From Echinicola soli (lineage in GTDB: Bacteria; Bacteroidota; Bacteroidia; Cytophagales; Cyclobacteriaceae), in contig NZ_CP041253.1 in assembly GCF_006575665.1 (NCBI RefSeq), positions 3,385,001 through 3,449,000 of the forward strand: a stretch of 64,000 nucleotides of DNA, written 5' to 3'. The stretch's first letter is position 1. Each line of letters opens with the position of its first letter. A program made the translations under genes and the position numbers. Under the pieces are notes generated by a model. That model had not been told where the DNA came from. It ran no database searches and saw only the letters and a list, made by a program, of their open reading frames with translations. Shown piece by piece: positions 8,743 through 18,600 of the stretch.

Positions 8743-9953
8743 TACTTAGGGATATTATAGGCCAAGGAAAATCTTAAGGTCTCGGCCAATGGGTGATTTT
8801 GTTTTTGGGGAACCAGGTAGGAGAAATCAAAGCCTAATCGTTTGATGTCAAATCCTACTCCCATGGTGAAATATTGCCTTCCACCTTTATGTTTGTTTTC
8901 GTAGAAATAGCCTGTCCTCAGGGCAAACTTTTCCGCGTATTCGTACTCCACACCAAAGGAAATCATCAGTTCCTGCATTTCCTCACTAAAGCCATCAGGC
9001 GCATCGGCAAAGGAGCCGAACATGGCGCTCAGCAGGGGACGGTTTGGGTCTTTTCCTTGTTCGATTTCTGGGTTTCCATTAGAATCTATAATTAAGGAAC
9101 CATCTTCATTGGTAGCATAGATCGGCGGGGTGGGAACCATCAGTTTGTTGAAGTCCAGGGCAAAGGTTAGGGCGTTGTTCTCATCCAAGGCCGTTTCGAG
9201 CGCGGTGCCTATTCGCAAGTTGGTAGGGATGTAATCGGCATCGTCGGAGCTATTGTAGGTAAGCTTTGGGCCAATATTGCTGATATTGGCACCCCATGAC
9301 CAATAGGCTTCTTTATTGCTCAGCAAAATCTCCTTTCGCTGGTAAACACCCACATCCACGCCTACACTTATGCCCGGTTTGCTGTCTCCATTACCGTTGG
9401 AAGAAATGTTTCCCGCAATATTGGAATGAATAAACCGAGCGGAGATACCTAGGGAAAGTGTCTCGGAGAGTTTTCTGGAATAATTGGTACCGATGGCAAT
9501 GTCCCTTGGGTTAAACTGACCGATATCTTGGCCAAACTGATCGGTAAGCTGAATGTCGCCCATGTTAAAATACCGTAAATCCACCCCCAATGTGGACATG
9601 TCATCGATCCGCATGTAGCCTGTCAGATAGCTCAGCGACATATCCGGAACCAGTTTTCCCAACCAAGGAGAATAAGAAAGTGCAAATCCCATGTCGTCTT
9701 CCACAAAAGCCAATTTGGCGGCATTCCAATGGATCGAATTGGCATCAGGTGTGGTGGCTACTCCCGCATCTCCCATGGCTGAATGCCTACTGTCAGGGGC
9801 AAAATTCAAAAAAGGTACCGCCGTAATGATTACCCTTCGGCCTTGGTCTTGACCAGAAACACGCACAGAATTTTGAGCTTCCGCCGAAAGAGCAGTGAAG
9901 GTGAATGCAGTTAAAAAAGTAAGCGCCTTTAAATAATCACTTGATTTCTTCAT
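8742..9953 (-). CDS. porV: Type IX secretion system outer membrane protein PorV (LptO)
   Basis: 403 residues from the ATG at 9953. The start is set by the signal peptide MKKSSDYLKALTFLTAFTF ending near AEAQ, and by a 4-base ATGA overlap with porU. FLNFAPDSRHSAMGDAGVAT followed by IHWNAAKLAF is the characteristic N-terminal block of PorV and its FadL-like barrel relatives. The remainder is alternating beta-strand sequence ending in the aromatic-rich FSYLVPQKQNHPLAETLRFS and LAYNIPK. PorV shuttles T9SS cargo from the SprA/Sov translocon and presents it to the PorU sortase at the outer membrane. Co-transcription with porU fits that partnership. Confidence 0.93.
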   Translation of the reverse strand: MKKSSDYLKALTFLTAFTFTALSAEAQNSVRVSGQDQGRRVIITAVPFLNFAPDSRHSAMGDAGVATTPDANSIHWNAAKLAFVEDDMGFALSYSPWLGKLVPDMSLSYLTGYMRIDDMSTLGVDLRYFNMGDIQLTDQFGQDIGQFNPRDIAIGTNYSRKLSETLSLGISARFIHSNIAGNISSNGNGDSKPGISVGVDVGVYQRKEILLSNKEAYWSWGANISNIGPKLTYNSSDDADYIPTNLRIGTALETALDENNALTFALDFNKLMVPTPPIYATNEDGSLIIDSNGNPEIEQGKDPNRPLLSAMFGSFADAPDGFSEEMQELMISFGVEYEYAEKFALRTGYFYENKHKGGRQYFTMGVGFDIKRLGFDFSYLVPQKQNHPLAETLRFSLAYNIPK

Positions 9954-12900
9954 TGAATATTTATTTTTCCAATTGCCTGGTCCGAGGTTCCGTCCCTTTC
10001 GCTTGTTAGCTGTAATTCGTAAATATAAGTTCCTTTTGCGGGAATTTTCGTCATGTCTCTTAAAAAAATCCATTCGATATCGGTGATTTCTGTACTTGCT
10101 TTTGGATAACGTTTTTCCATCGAAAATATTTCCTGTCCTAATAAATTATAGATGGTCAACTCAAAAATTATACTTTCGTCGGGTCTATTATGTTTTATCT
10201 TGAAATAACTGATGTCATTTGTAGGATTCGGGTAATTTATAAATTTCAAAATCCTCAAATTTTCACTCCCTTGGACTTTAATCTTCAAAACTTGGGTACT
10301 GCTATTGCCGAAATTATCATAAGCGGTTAATTCCAGGGTGTTCATTCCCTCTTCTAATCCATCAAGGGGCATTTCGATGATGCCTGTGCTGTAATTGCTG
10401 TTAATCGCGTGATAATGGTCATTTAGGATGATGGGCGAATGGCCATTGACCTGAAGACTGATGTCTTGATCTTTACCTGAAGCGGTCTGAATGCCGCTTT
10501 TGTCCTTTAGAGATGCGATGAAGGTGATCTGGGTGGATGCCGTGGTGGCGGGACTATTTGTCGTATCATTGGCAAATAGTCGAATGATAGGACCATTTTG
10601 ATCGGATTGATCAGTAGGGGGGGCATGGCCTATGGGGATGGACCTAGCCTGCATGGCTTCGAAGGTAGTCGAGCTAGAAGAAGCAAAGACCCTTATCGTT
10701 CCCCTAGAGAGGGTTGTTTGAGGACTGATGAAGAGGTCAGCGGTAAAATGGCCATTTGTGACCGTTCCTGTTCCACGATATAGGATGTTGTTTAGGTCTT
10801 GATAAGTACCGGGGGCACCTTCATCACCATTGGTTTTTACGACAGTAGGTTCACCCAAGATTTCCAATAAAAATGTCCCCTGAAAGTTATCGACCGGTAG
10901 CGTGGTGACCGGATCAAGGACGGAGCCTTTGATGGTGGATTTTTGACCGATAAAAAGCGAGTCATTAGGTGTTTTGCCAGGAGATAATAGTTGGAGGTCG
11001 ACTGTCAGTTCAGGACGGGCCAAGCAAAGACTGGGGTCGCCAAGAAGGGAAAAGTTCCGGTTATAGGGGCCGTTTAGGCTGTTATTCTTTGTGGCCTTAA
11101 AAATATCCCCAAGCTGGAGTCCTTTTCCAGCACCGTTTTCCTGAATCGCTGTAATGAAGGCTTTGTTCAATTCAAAATTGATGCTGCTAAAAACCGGTCT
11201 TCCTGTGGTCAGCAGGGCAATAGCACCTTTGTTTTTGGCCATCAACAGTTCTTCAGCTCCGGATCTTAAATAGGGACTGTCATGACGGCCAAACTCACAA
11301 GTCGCCGTGACAATCAGCGGAAAGTGCTTGGTTTCGGGCCAGTCCTGAAGATCATTTACTTGAAAGATCCTTTCTGCCGCAAGGGTGTTTTCATTGCCAT
11401 GGCCTATATAATTGATGAGCAATAATCCATCTTCCACGCTTTTTGCCAATGCTGCCTTCGCTTCTGGAGCGGTTTGGAAGCTGCCTTCATCGATTTGTTC
11501 GAATGCATCCAGGTAGAGTTTTTGTACGTCATAGGCTGGGCTGTTTTGGGAAATAGTGGAGGTGTGGGTTTCGCTATGGTTAAGGTGGATGTTTTGGTCC
11601 CCATCATCAGCCACGAAAAGCAATTGTCTTTTCCATTTGCCAAGTTGCGGTGACTGCGTTTCGTATTGGATGATCTTTTCTACTACATTTCGGGCTTCCT
11701 GGAAATTGATGACAGGGATCCGTCCAACTCCAATGGACAGCGGGAGGTCTCCTTGCTCTGTTTCTTGCCATTCTCCTTGGCCAAATTCCAAAAAACCAAA
11801 ATAGTCATCCGAGCTGAAGGATGTCAATGGATGGAGGCTGTTCCGGCTGCTGTAAGTGGGGACGAGATTGGGTCGGCCGGCACTGATGTTTTTATAGTCA
11901 AAGGTGCCTTTCCCAAAAAACAGTACGTTTTGCAGGGTCTTGTGGAGGTGGTATTGGTCAGCAAGAAAATTACGGATGGCCGTGACATCCCTGGTGCCAT
12001 AATTATAGCTGTCGTATATATCCTGTGCGGTAACCACAGCAGTACTTATTCCTATGCTACGCTTAAAATCCGCCAGTTTATTGGCTTGAAACAAGAGTGA
12101 TGGTGCTGTGATCACCACCAATTCGGCAGCATTAATTTGCCGGAGGTTCAGGCTTACTTTGCTGAGCTGATTGATAACTGGTGTTTCACCGGTCTTGGCA
12201 ATAGCCACTCGGTGGAATGGCGCCAGCGTTGCCTTTCCGTTTTCGTCCAAAAGGGTGAAAGGCTCCTCGAAGTGGGTAATGTCCCAGCAAAGCAAGCCAT
12301 CCTCATGACCGATTGAAACAGGTTGCTGTTTATCGAGATTGATGTAAATACCTTCTTGAATTTGTCCAGCATTATGCGGAAGTCCTAATAGAAAATGATC
12401 CAAAAAACCTACGGCATTCGGATCGCTGCTTTCCAGGTCAATATTAAACTGCGTAGGGTTTCCTACATCCACGTATTCTGTAAATCCTGTTACGGACTTT
12501 TCCCGTCCTTTGAGTCCATAAGTGGATGGGGGAATAGCAGGAATAGAGATCGTGAAAAATTCATTCTGTTGACTTCTGAGCTTCAGTGCTGCTGTACTAG
12601 TAGATTGCGCCATGAGATTGGCCTGATAATAAATTGGCCCCTCATGGTAGCTGTCCACATGGATGTTAAAAGAAGCTATTCCACCAGCGCGGACCCTGTT
12701 TCCGTACCATTTTCTACCTGAAGAAAGCAGGTTTAGCTCCTCCTTTTTATAGGGATAAAGGGAATAAAGTAATGAATGCCCGGACGAGGATTTGGGCACC
12801 GGGGGTGTTTTTTGTATGGTGGTTACGCGTTTTGGAGACGGTACATTGGTTTTGATAAGATAATAGGCGGTATCAGTATAGGTGTGGTGGATGTACTGCA

Positions 12901-13225
12901 GGCTATCATCTTCCAGGGATAATTGATGAGGTCCTTCCAGATAGACATATAAGCGGTCGTTTTTGAGAAGGGAAGGAAGTTCTTGAAGTTGGTTTGCACC
13001 TTCTTCCAGCTTTTGCGGGAGCATGCCACTGGAGCCGTAAAAGGCGATTTTTTCCAAATTAGTACCATTCAGCTGCGGTACTTCTGCGGCTGAAAGCTGA
13101 TAGATGCCGGATTGGGTGATCGGAAACTTATAGTAGGATGATTGGGCAAATAATTGATCACCTGCTTCAAGTAGGGCCAAACAGGTAAAAAGAGTGTATT
13201 TCAGTATGTCAGAAATCAGTTTCAT
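9950..13225 (-). CDS. porU: Type IX secretion system sortase PorU (C25 peptidase)
   Basis: 1091 residues with an N-terminal signal peptide (cleavage near LFAQ). A gingipain-like C25 peptidase domain occupies roughly residues 360-745: the histidine is H609 in NYIGHGNENT and the cysteine C643 in TATCEFGRHDS. The C-terminal end is a T9SS-type sorting domain (NYPNPTND, YNLLGQEIF, KGTYIYELQL), which PorU keeps and uses at the cell surface. PorU removes the sorting signal of T9SS cargo and attaches the protein to anionic LPS. The gene overlaps pssA by 4 bases upstream and porV by 4 bases downstream. Its length is within the family's range of about 1,100-1,300 residues. Confidence 0.93.
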   Translation of the reverse strand: MKLISDILKYTLFTCLALLEAGDQLFAQSSYYKFPITQSGIYQLSAAEVPQLNGTNLEKIAFYGSSGMLPQKLEEGANQLQELPSLLKNDRLYVYLEGPHQLSLEDDSLQYIHHTYTDTAYYLIKTNVPSPKRVTTIQKTPPVPKSSSGHSLLYSLYPYKKEELNLLSSGRKWYGNRVRAGGIASFNIHVDSYHEGPIYYQANLMAQSTSTAALKLRSQQNEFFTISIPAIPPSTYGLKGREKSVTGFTEYVDVGNPTQFNIDLESSDPNAVGFLDHFLLGLPHNAGQIQEGIYINLDKQQPVSIGHEDGLLCWDITHFEEPFTLLDENGKATLAPFHRVAIAKTGETPVINQLSKVSLNLRQINAAELVVITAPSLLFQANKLADFKRSIGISTAVVTAQDIYDSYNYGTRDVTAIRNFLADQYHLHKTLQNVLFFGKGTFDYKNISAGRPNLVPTYSSRNSLHPLTSFSSDDYFGFLEFGQGEWQETEQGDLPLSIGVGRIPVINFQEARNVVEKIIQYETQSPQLGKWKRQLLFVADDGDQNIHLNHSETHTSTISQNSPAYDVQKLYLDAFEQIDEGSFQTAPEAKAALAKSVEDGLLLINYIGHGNENTLAAERIFQVNDLQDWPETKHFPLIVTATCEFGRHDSPYLRSGAEELLMAKNKGAIALLTTGRPVFSSINFELNKAFITAIQENGAGKGLQLGDIFKATKNNSLNGPYNRNFSLLGDPSLCLARPELTVDLQLLSPGKTPNDSLFIGQKSTIKGSVLDPVTTLPVDNFQGTFLLEILGEPTVVKTNGDEGAPGTYQDLNNILYRGTGTVTNGHFTADLFISPQTTLSRGTIRVFASSSSTTFEAMQARSIPIGHAPPTDQSDQNGPIIRLFANDTTNSPATTASTQITFIASLKDKSGIQTASGKDQDISLQVNGHSPIILNDHYHAINSNYSTGIIEMPLDGLEEGMNTLELTAYDNFGNSSTQVLKIKVQGSENLRILKFINYPNPTNDISYFKIKHNRPDESIIFELTIYNLLGQEIFSMEKRYPKASTEITDIEWIFLRDMTKIPAKGTYIYELQLTSERDGTSDQAIGKINIQ

Positions 13226-13914
13226 GAAGGGTTAACCCTGCTTTCGATCAAGGAAAGCAAGATATAGCTGATGATGATGAAGGGTATTCCTGCTAATCCC
13301 AGCCATAAGACACTTACTGCCCCGATCGCAATGACCAAATATCGAAAGACATTCTCTTTTGCGTGAAAATTTTTGAATTTCAGGGCAATTAGAGGAAGTT
13401 CTGCAGTTAATAACAGCGCCATGATGAGCGTCAGTCCAAGTAGAAAAATACTGTTTTGTATCATGTCCCCCGCCCAAGCAAAGCGTTCTGCAAGAAAAGG
13501 AAGGGTACAGATTAAGAGTGCATTGGCAGGAGTAGGAACACCGATAAACCGATCGGATTGCCGCGTGTCAATATTGAACTTTGCCAGTCGCATCGCAGAC
13601 TGAATGCCTATCAAAAATGCGATAAAGGGAACATATCCTGTGGGAAAAGGGGTTTTCAATAGTTGAAAAAGCACAAAAGATGGCAGTACGCCAAAGGTCA
13701 CCATGTCCGCAAGGGAATCCAGTTGTTTTCCTATTTCACTGTGGACTTTCAGTAACCTGGCCACCATGCCATCCAAGAAATCAAAGACCGCAGCGATCAT
13801 GATAAAATAGGTAGCCGCAAAGAGGTTTCCTTCCAGCACGAAAAATATTCCCGCCATTCCACTGGCGAGGTTCATGCAGGTAATTGCATTTGGAATGTGT
13901 TTTTTGATATTCAA
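13222..13914 (-). CDS. pssA: CDP-diacylglycerol--serine O-phosphatidyltransferase
   Basis: 230 residues with about six membrane segments. The CDP-alcohol phosphotransferase signature is complete: D45, D48, G49, A52, R53, G62, D66 and D70 in the pattern DxxDGxxARx(8)GxxxDxxxD. The N-terminal KKHIPNAITCMNLASG is typical of the membrane PssA type. It joins CDP-diacylglycerol and serine to phosphatidylserine, the precursor of phosphatidylethanolamine. No psd decarboxylase is adjacent. It lies 2 bases after the MBL gene and overlaps porU by 4 bases, in the middle of a five-gene operon. Confidence 0.92.
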   Translation of the reverse strand: MNIKKHIPNAITCMNLASGMAGIFFVLEGNLFAATYFIMIAAVFDFLDGMVARLLKVHSEIGKQLDSLADMVTFGVLPSFVLFQLLKTPFPTGYVPFIAFLIGIQSAMRLAKFNIDTRQSDRFIGVPTPANALLICTLPFLAERFAWAGDMIQNSIFLLGLTLIMALLLTAELPLIALKFKNFHAKENVFRYLVIAIGAVSVLWLGLAGIPFIIISYILLSLIESRVNPS

Positions 13915-13916
13915 AA

Positions 13917-14564
13917 TTAGGCGTGTTTTCCTACAAAAGGGTTGTGGATCTTTTCATGGCCGATCAGCGTGGCCGGTCCGTGTCCCGGATAGACTTTTAC
14001 ATCATCGGGAAGCACAAAAAGCTTGGTTTTGATAGCGTCGAGCAAGGTCTGATGATCACCCCCAGGAAGATCGGTACGCCCAATGCTCCCCTGAAACAAG
14101 GTGTCACCACCAATACAGGTTTTACTTTCTGGATGGTAAAATACTACGTGGCCCGGGGCATGGCCCGGTACCCAGATTACTTCCAGCGTTGTATCGCCAA
14201 AGGTGATTTTGTCTTCTTCCTCCAAATACTTTTCCGCCTCACAGGGAGTGTATGCTGGAAATCCGTAATTGGAGGCATAAGAGCTGACAGCCATGAGGAC
14301 TGGCTCATCTTTGGGATGGATTTCCAGGGGAAGGCCATACGACTGGTTTATGAAATAATTACCTAAAACATGATCAATGTGACAGTGTGTGTTCAGTAAT
14401 CGTACAGGAGTGAGGCCTTTCGAAAGAATAAAATTCTTTAATGTTTCCTGTTCGTCCTTAGCATAGCATCCGGGATCGATGATCACCGCTTTTTTGGTGT
14501 CGTCGTACAGGATATAGCAGTTTTCCTGAAAGGGGTTAAACGTGAAAGTTTGTACATTAAGCAT
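13917..14564 (-). CDS. MBL-fold metallohydrolase (glyoxalase II-like)
   Basis: 215 residues starting MLNVQTFTFNPFQENCYILY; the in-frame ATG 36 bases upstream gives a tail unlike the family and is rejected. Zinc ligands are clear: THCHIDHVLGN (HxHxDH), VPGHAPGHVVFY, GGDTLF and YPGHG near the C-terminus. The shape matches glyoxalase-II-like hydrolases that act on thioesters such as S-lactoylglutathione or related compounds; the exact substrate is unknown. It is the first gene of the operon that continues with pssA, porU, porV and the M16 gene. It faces a divergent FAD oxidoreductase across about 57 bases. Confidence 0.88.
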   Translation of the reverse strand: MLNVQTFTFNPFQENCYILYDDTKKAVIIDPGCYAKDEQETLKNFILSKGLTPVRLLNTHCHIDHVLGNYFINQSYGLPLEIHPKDEPVLMAVSSYASNYGFPAYTPCEAEKYLEEEDKITFGDTTLEVIWVPGHAPGHVVFYHPESKTCIGGDTLFQGSIGRTDLPGGDHQTLLDAIKTKLFVLPDDVKVYPGHGPATLIGHEKIHNPFVGKHA

Positions 14565-14610
14565 CGTCGAAACATTTTTGAATTCATGCCAAAATAACAA
14601 AGAAAGAAAT

Positions 14611-14618
14611 TAATTTTG
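14611..14618 (+). promoter_or_regulatory. -7 box (TAATTTTG) directly before the FAD oxidoreductase ATG
   Basis: TAATTTTG fits TAnnTTTG and ends 3 bases before the ATG at 14622. The predicted transcription start falls on or within a base or two of the ATG, so the mRNA would be leaderless. No convincing -33 TTTG stands 19-20 bases upstream (a TTTG at 14577 is 30 bases away), which lowers confidence. Confidence 0.4.
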
Positions 14619-14621
14619 GGT

Positions 14622-15674
14622 ATGGAAGTAGATTTTTTACTCATTGGACAAGGCATAGCAGGTACCGTTTTATCCTATCGGTTGATCAAAGCAGGGAAGT
14701 CTGTTTTGGTGATTGATCAGGCCGATGCGAATAACAGCAGTAGAGTAGCCGCAGGACTGTTTAATCCCATCACAGGGCGTAAAATGGTCAAAACCTGGAA
14801 TGCAGATCGTCTTTTCCCAGCCATAAAACCACTATATGGTGACTTGGAAAAGCTGTTGGGGAAGCGGCTCATGTATGCCAAAAACATTTATCGCCCGTTT
14901 TTCAGCATTGAGGAGCAAAATGAGTGGATGGGAAAGAGCTGCGATGCGGAGGTACAGGATTATTTAGAGGAAGTCAGGACAAAGCCGTTATATGAGGAAG
15001 TTAACGACCCTTTTGGAGGCATTATGCTCAAAAATGCCGGCTATGTGGATATCAATACGTTGCTGGATGCTTATAGTGGTTGGTTAGCCGAAAATGGCCA
15101 GCTAGAGAGGAGACATTTTGACGAAGGTTTGCTCACCTATCAAGCAGGTAAATGGCACTATGAAGGAGTGAAGGCTTCGGCGGTAGTTTATTGCAGTGGT
15201 CTGGGTGCTGCCAAAAGTTCGTACTTTGATTGGTTGCCTTTTGCACCAGTAAAAGGAGAAATTCTCGAGATGGAGAGTGATTTTGCCCCTGCTGAAATCA
15301 TCAATAGAGGTGTTTTCAGGATTACCATGCCCGACAAGAGGATCAGGGTGGGGTCCACCTACAGCTGGCATGATTTGGACCAAGGGCCCACTGATCGGGG
15401 GAAAGCGGAGATTTTGGAAAGATTGGAGAAGATCGTCCCGAGCAAGGCTGGTAAGCTGTCGAGCCATCGTGTGGGCATTAGGCCTGCCACTAAGGACCGA
15501 AAACCATTTCTGGGAAAACATCCTGCTGCCGAAAGCGTTTATATCTTCAATGGATTTGGTGCGAAAGGGGTTTCTTTAGTACCTTATTACAGCAAGATCA
15601 TGCTCGGGTTATTATTGGAAGGTAGCGAACCTGAAAAAGATGTTAACATAAGTCGATTTTTTAAGTATATTTAA
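14622..15674 (+). CDS. FAD-dependent oxidoreductase (DAO family)
   Basis: 350 residues from the ATG at 14622 (MEVDFLLIGQGIAG); a TTG six bases upstream is less likely. The Rossmann motif GQGIAG is at residues 9-14, with LVIDQAD closing the ADP site. SSRVAAGLFNPITGRKMVKTW is the conserved block after the first fold, and HRVGIRPATKDRKPFLG with FNGFGAKGVSLVPY forms the C-terminal FAD contact. This is a widespread Bacteroidota DAO subfamily of unknown substrate. It differs from the DAO gene at 923-2047 and is probably not a recent duplicate. Transcription may be leaderless. Confidence 0.83.
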   Translation: MEVDFLLIGQGIAGTVLSYRLIKAGKSVLVIDQADANNSSRVAAGLFNPITGRKMVKTWNADRLFPAIKPLYGDLEKLLGKRLMYAKNIYRPFFSIEEQNEWMGKSCDAEVQDYLEEVRTKPLYEEVNDPFGGIMLKNAGYVDINTLLDAYSGWLAENGQLERRHFDEGLLTYQAGKWHYEGVKASAVVYCSGLGAAKSSYFDWLPFAPVKGEILEMESDFAPAEIINRGVFRITMPDKRIRVGSTYSWHDLDQGPTDRGKAEILERLEKIVPSKAGKLSSHRVGIRPATKDRKPFLGKHPAAESVYIFNGFGAKGVSLVPYYSKIMLGLLLEGSEPEKDVNISRFFKYI

Positions 15675-15698
15675 AACTAAGACAATAAAAACAGATCA

Positions 15699-18600
15699 AT
15701 GAAGGTAAAATTAGTTTTTATTTATTTTACACTACTCTGGCTAGGCTCCTATTCCGTCTCGAATGCTCAATTTGACCAAGAGCGCTTTGGAAAGAACAGA
15801 ATACAGCACCACGAATTTGATTGGTATTTTTTTTCATCCAATAATTTTGAGGTGTACTATTACGGTGGGGGCAGGGACAATGCCCGGATGGCCATCGACT
15901 ATTTGGAGAATGAATTTGAGCGGATCACCCAGATGATAGGTTATGTCGCGTATACGAAGCCAAAAATTTTTATTTACAATAGCCGTGAGGAATGGCTCGA
16001 AAGCAATCTAGATCTTAAAAAGGAAAGTTATTCGGTCAATGGAGAGACCTTCTTTTCCAAGCTGTTGGCAGAGGTGCCTTATACAGGTGATTGGGCTTCT
16101 TTTAAAGATGAGTTATTGTACAGGACTAGCAAGGTGATCGTTGAGGAGATGCTGTATGGCAGCACCATTGCGGATGCTTTTCAATCAAATCTGATCAATA
16201 GTTTTCCGGAATGGTTTATTGATGGGACCGCGCTTTATTTGGCGAAAGGCTGGAGTTTGGAAATGGATGATTATGTGAGGCATTACCTGAAGGGGAATGA
16301 TAATCCAAAACTTTATAAGCTCAGTGAAAGGGAAGCATCCTTGGTGGGACAGTCTATATGGAATTTTATTGTGCAGAAATATGGAAAGCGATACGTTTCG
16401 AGTATCCTGAACCTTAGCAGAATCAATAGAAATGAGGAAAACAGCATTGCCAATACGTTAGGGGTAGGCTATGAGAGTTTTGCTGAGCAATGGCGGACAT
16501 ATTACACCACGGTAAATGAGCCTGTATTTTCAACGTTTAAAGAGCCTACCCAAGAAAATATCATCGCATCCACTAAGAAAAATGAAGATGGATCGATCAA
16601 TGATATAAAATTCAGTCCTGATGCGGAGCATTTGGCTTATGTTATCAATAACAACGGTAAATTTAAAGTGATCGTCAGAAACCTTTCCTCTAATAATGAA
16701 GTCACCGTTTTTAAAGGAGGAACTTCCACCGATGATCAAGAACCTAATTTCACCTCCCCGGTGATTGCTTGGCGCGATACGTTGAATTTGACCATCGCGA
16801 CCTTTAAGCGGGGATTGACCACATTGCGCATGAGGAGTATCGATGGCAGTAGCCAGGATAAGATTTTTCTCCGTAACATCACTCAGATCAACAGCCTCGA
16901 TTTTTCTCCAAATGGAAAAAATATGGTGCTTTCGGCTCAGTCCGGAGGGAAAACGAATATTTATACGCTTGACCTAAGGGGCCGGGGAAGAAGGCTGACC
17001 AATGATGTTTTTGATGATATTACCCCTGTCTTTGTCAATGATTCTACGATCGTTTATGCTTCCAACCATGCCGATTTGCCGGATAGCGTGCTTACTCGCG
17101 CCCCTGATGTCCGGGAATTGCCCGATTACTTTAATTTGTTTAAGCTGGAATTAGGCGATAGTCTGGTGACGACCAAGCTTACTAATATGAATTCAAAGAA
17201 TTTCATGCCACGACCGATGAACCAGAATTTTGTGCTTCATCTTAGCGACCAAAGTGGCATTTATAATCTTATGCGTTATGGCCTTGGCAGCGAGGTGTCC
17301 AGTCAGGTTTCCGCCTTCAATACCAGTGTGGAGACATTTGATTTTTCACCGTTGATAAACAAGTGGGCGTATGCCTATAAGGAAGGTACCGGCAGTAAGT
17401 TGGTGCTGGAATCTTATCCCAACATAGATCAATTTACACCTGGCACACCGCGAATTCAGCTTAATCAAGCCAAGAAATTAAACGAACGCTTGGCTGAAAG
17501 GAGGCTGGAAAAGCAGCAAGATGAGGAAGTAGAGGAAGAAGAAACTGTTCCTGCACGATTGGCACCAGAAATAGAGGATCCCATGACTATTGATTCCATA
17601 CCCCGGTCATCCAATAAAACTGGTGCCATCAATGTGGATCGATTGCGATTTGAGCACCATTCAGGGATCAATACGGAAAATTACAGCTTCGATACAGTGC
17701 CCACGCCGCAGGAGCAAAGGGAAGGAAGGTTGGCATCCGGAAAAAGCGATATTTTGGAAGCTTTCAGGAAGCAAAGCCTTAAAAATACGGTAAGAGGGCC
17801 GAGGGACTATATGCCACAAGTTCAGGCCAATAGCTTGCGTACCACCTTTGTGGTGGATCCGCTGAGAGGCTTCGGTTTGAATATCGAAGGTAAGATGACC
17901 GAGCTCCTGCACAACCATGTCTTCCAGGGGGGCATCATGACACCATTGGATTTTAGGTCTGGGAGTGATGTGTATTTTGAGTATGAATACCTGAAAAGCC
18001 GTATCGACTATCGAGTGCGCTTTGACAGGAGAGCGTTGGTGATTTCGGAAGGAGATGCCACCTACCAGCGTTATGTGCTTACCAAGGGTGAACTTGGATT
18101 CTCCTATCCCTTTACGGAGCATGCGAGGCTTACACTTGCTCCCTTCTATGCCAAAACCCAGTACTTTAATTTAAATCCTGATTCATTGGTCTTGGGAAGT
18201 GAAGGGCCCAATAACCGCTTTGATGTACATTATGTTGGTGGAAAAGCCGAGCTGGTGGTGGACAAGACCAGATTGCTAGGGCTTCACATGGAGCAAGGGT
18301 TTAAGGGAAAAGTAGGATTTAAGCATTATCAGGGCATTGATGAAGGGGATAGATCATTCAGTAACTTTTACCTTGATCTAAGAAACTATCAAAAAATCCA
18401 TAAGAATATCACGTTTGCAACGAAGCTTTTTGCAGGATCCTTTATGGGGAGCAATCCGCAGAGTTATTTGGTGGGCGGTATGAAAAACTGGTTGTTCAAT
18501 GAGTTTTACGAGCCACCATCAAATCGCCCGGAGCCATCGCCAGTGAGAAATCGGGATGGTGTCGAAAATTCGAATATCCTCTTTGCGGAGTTTGTAGACC

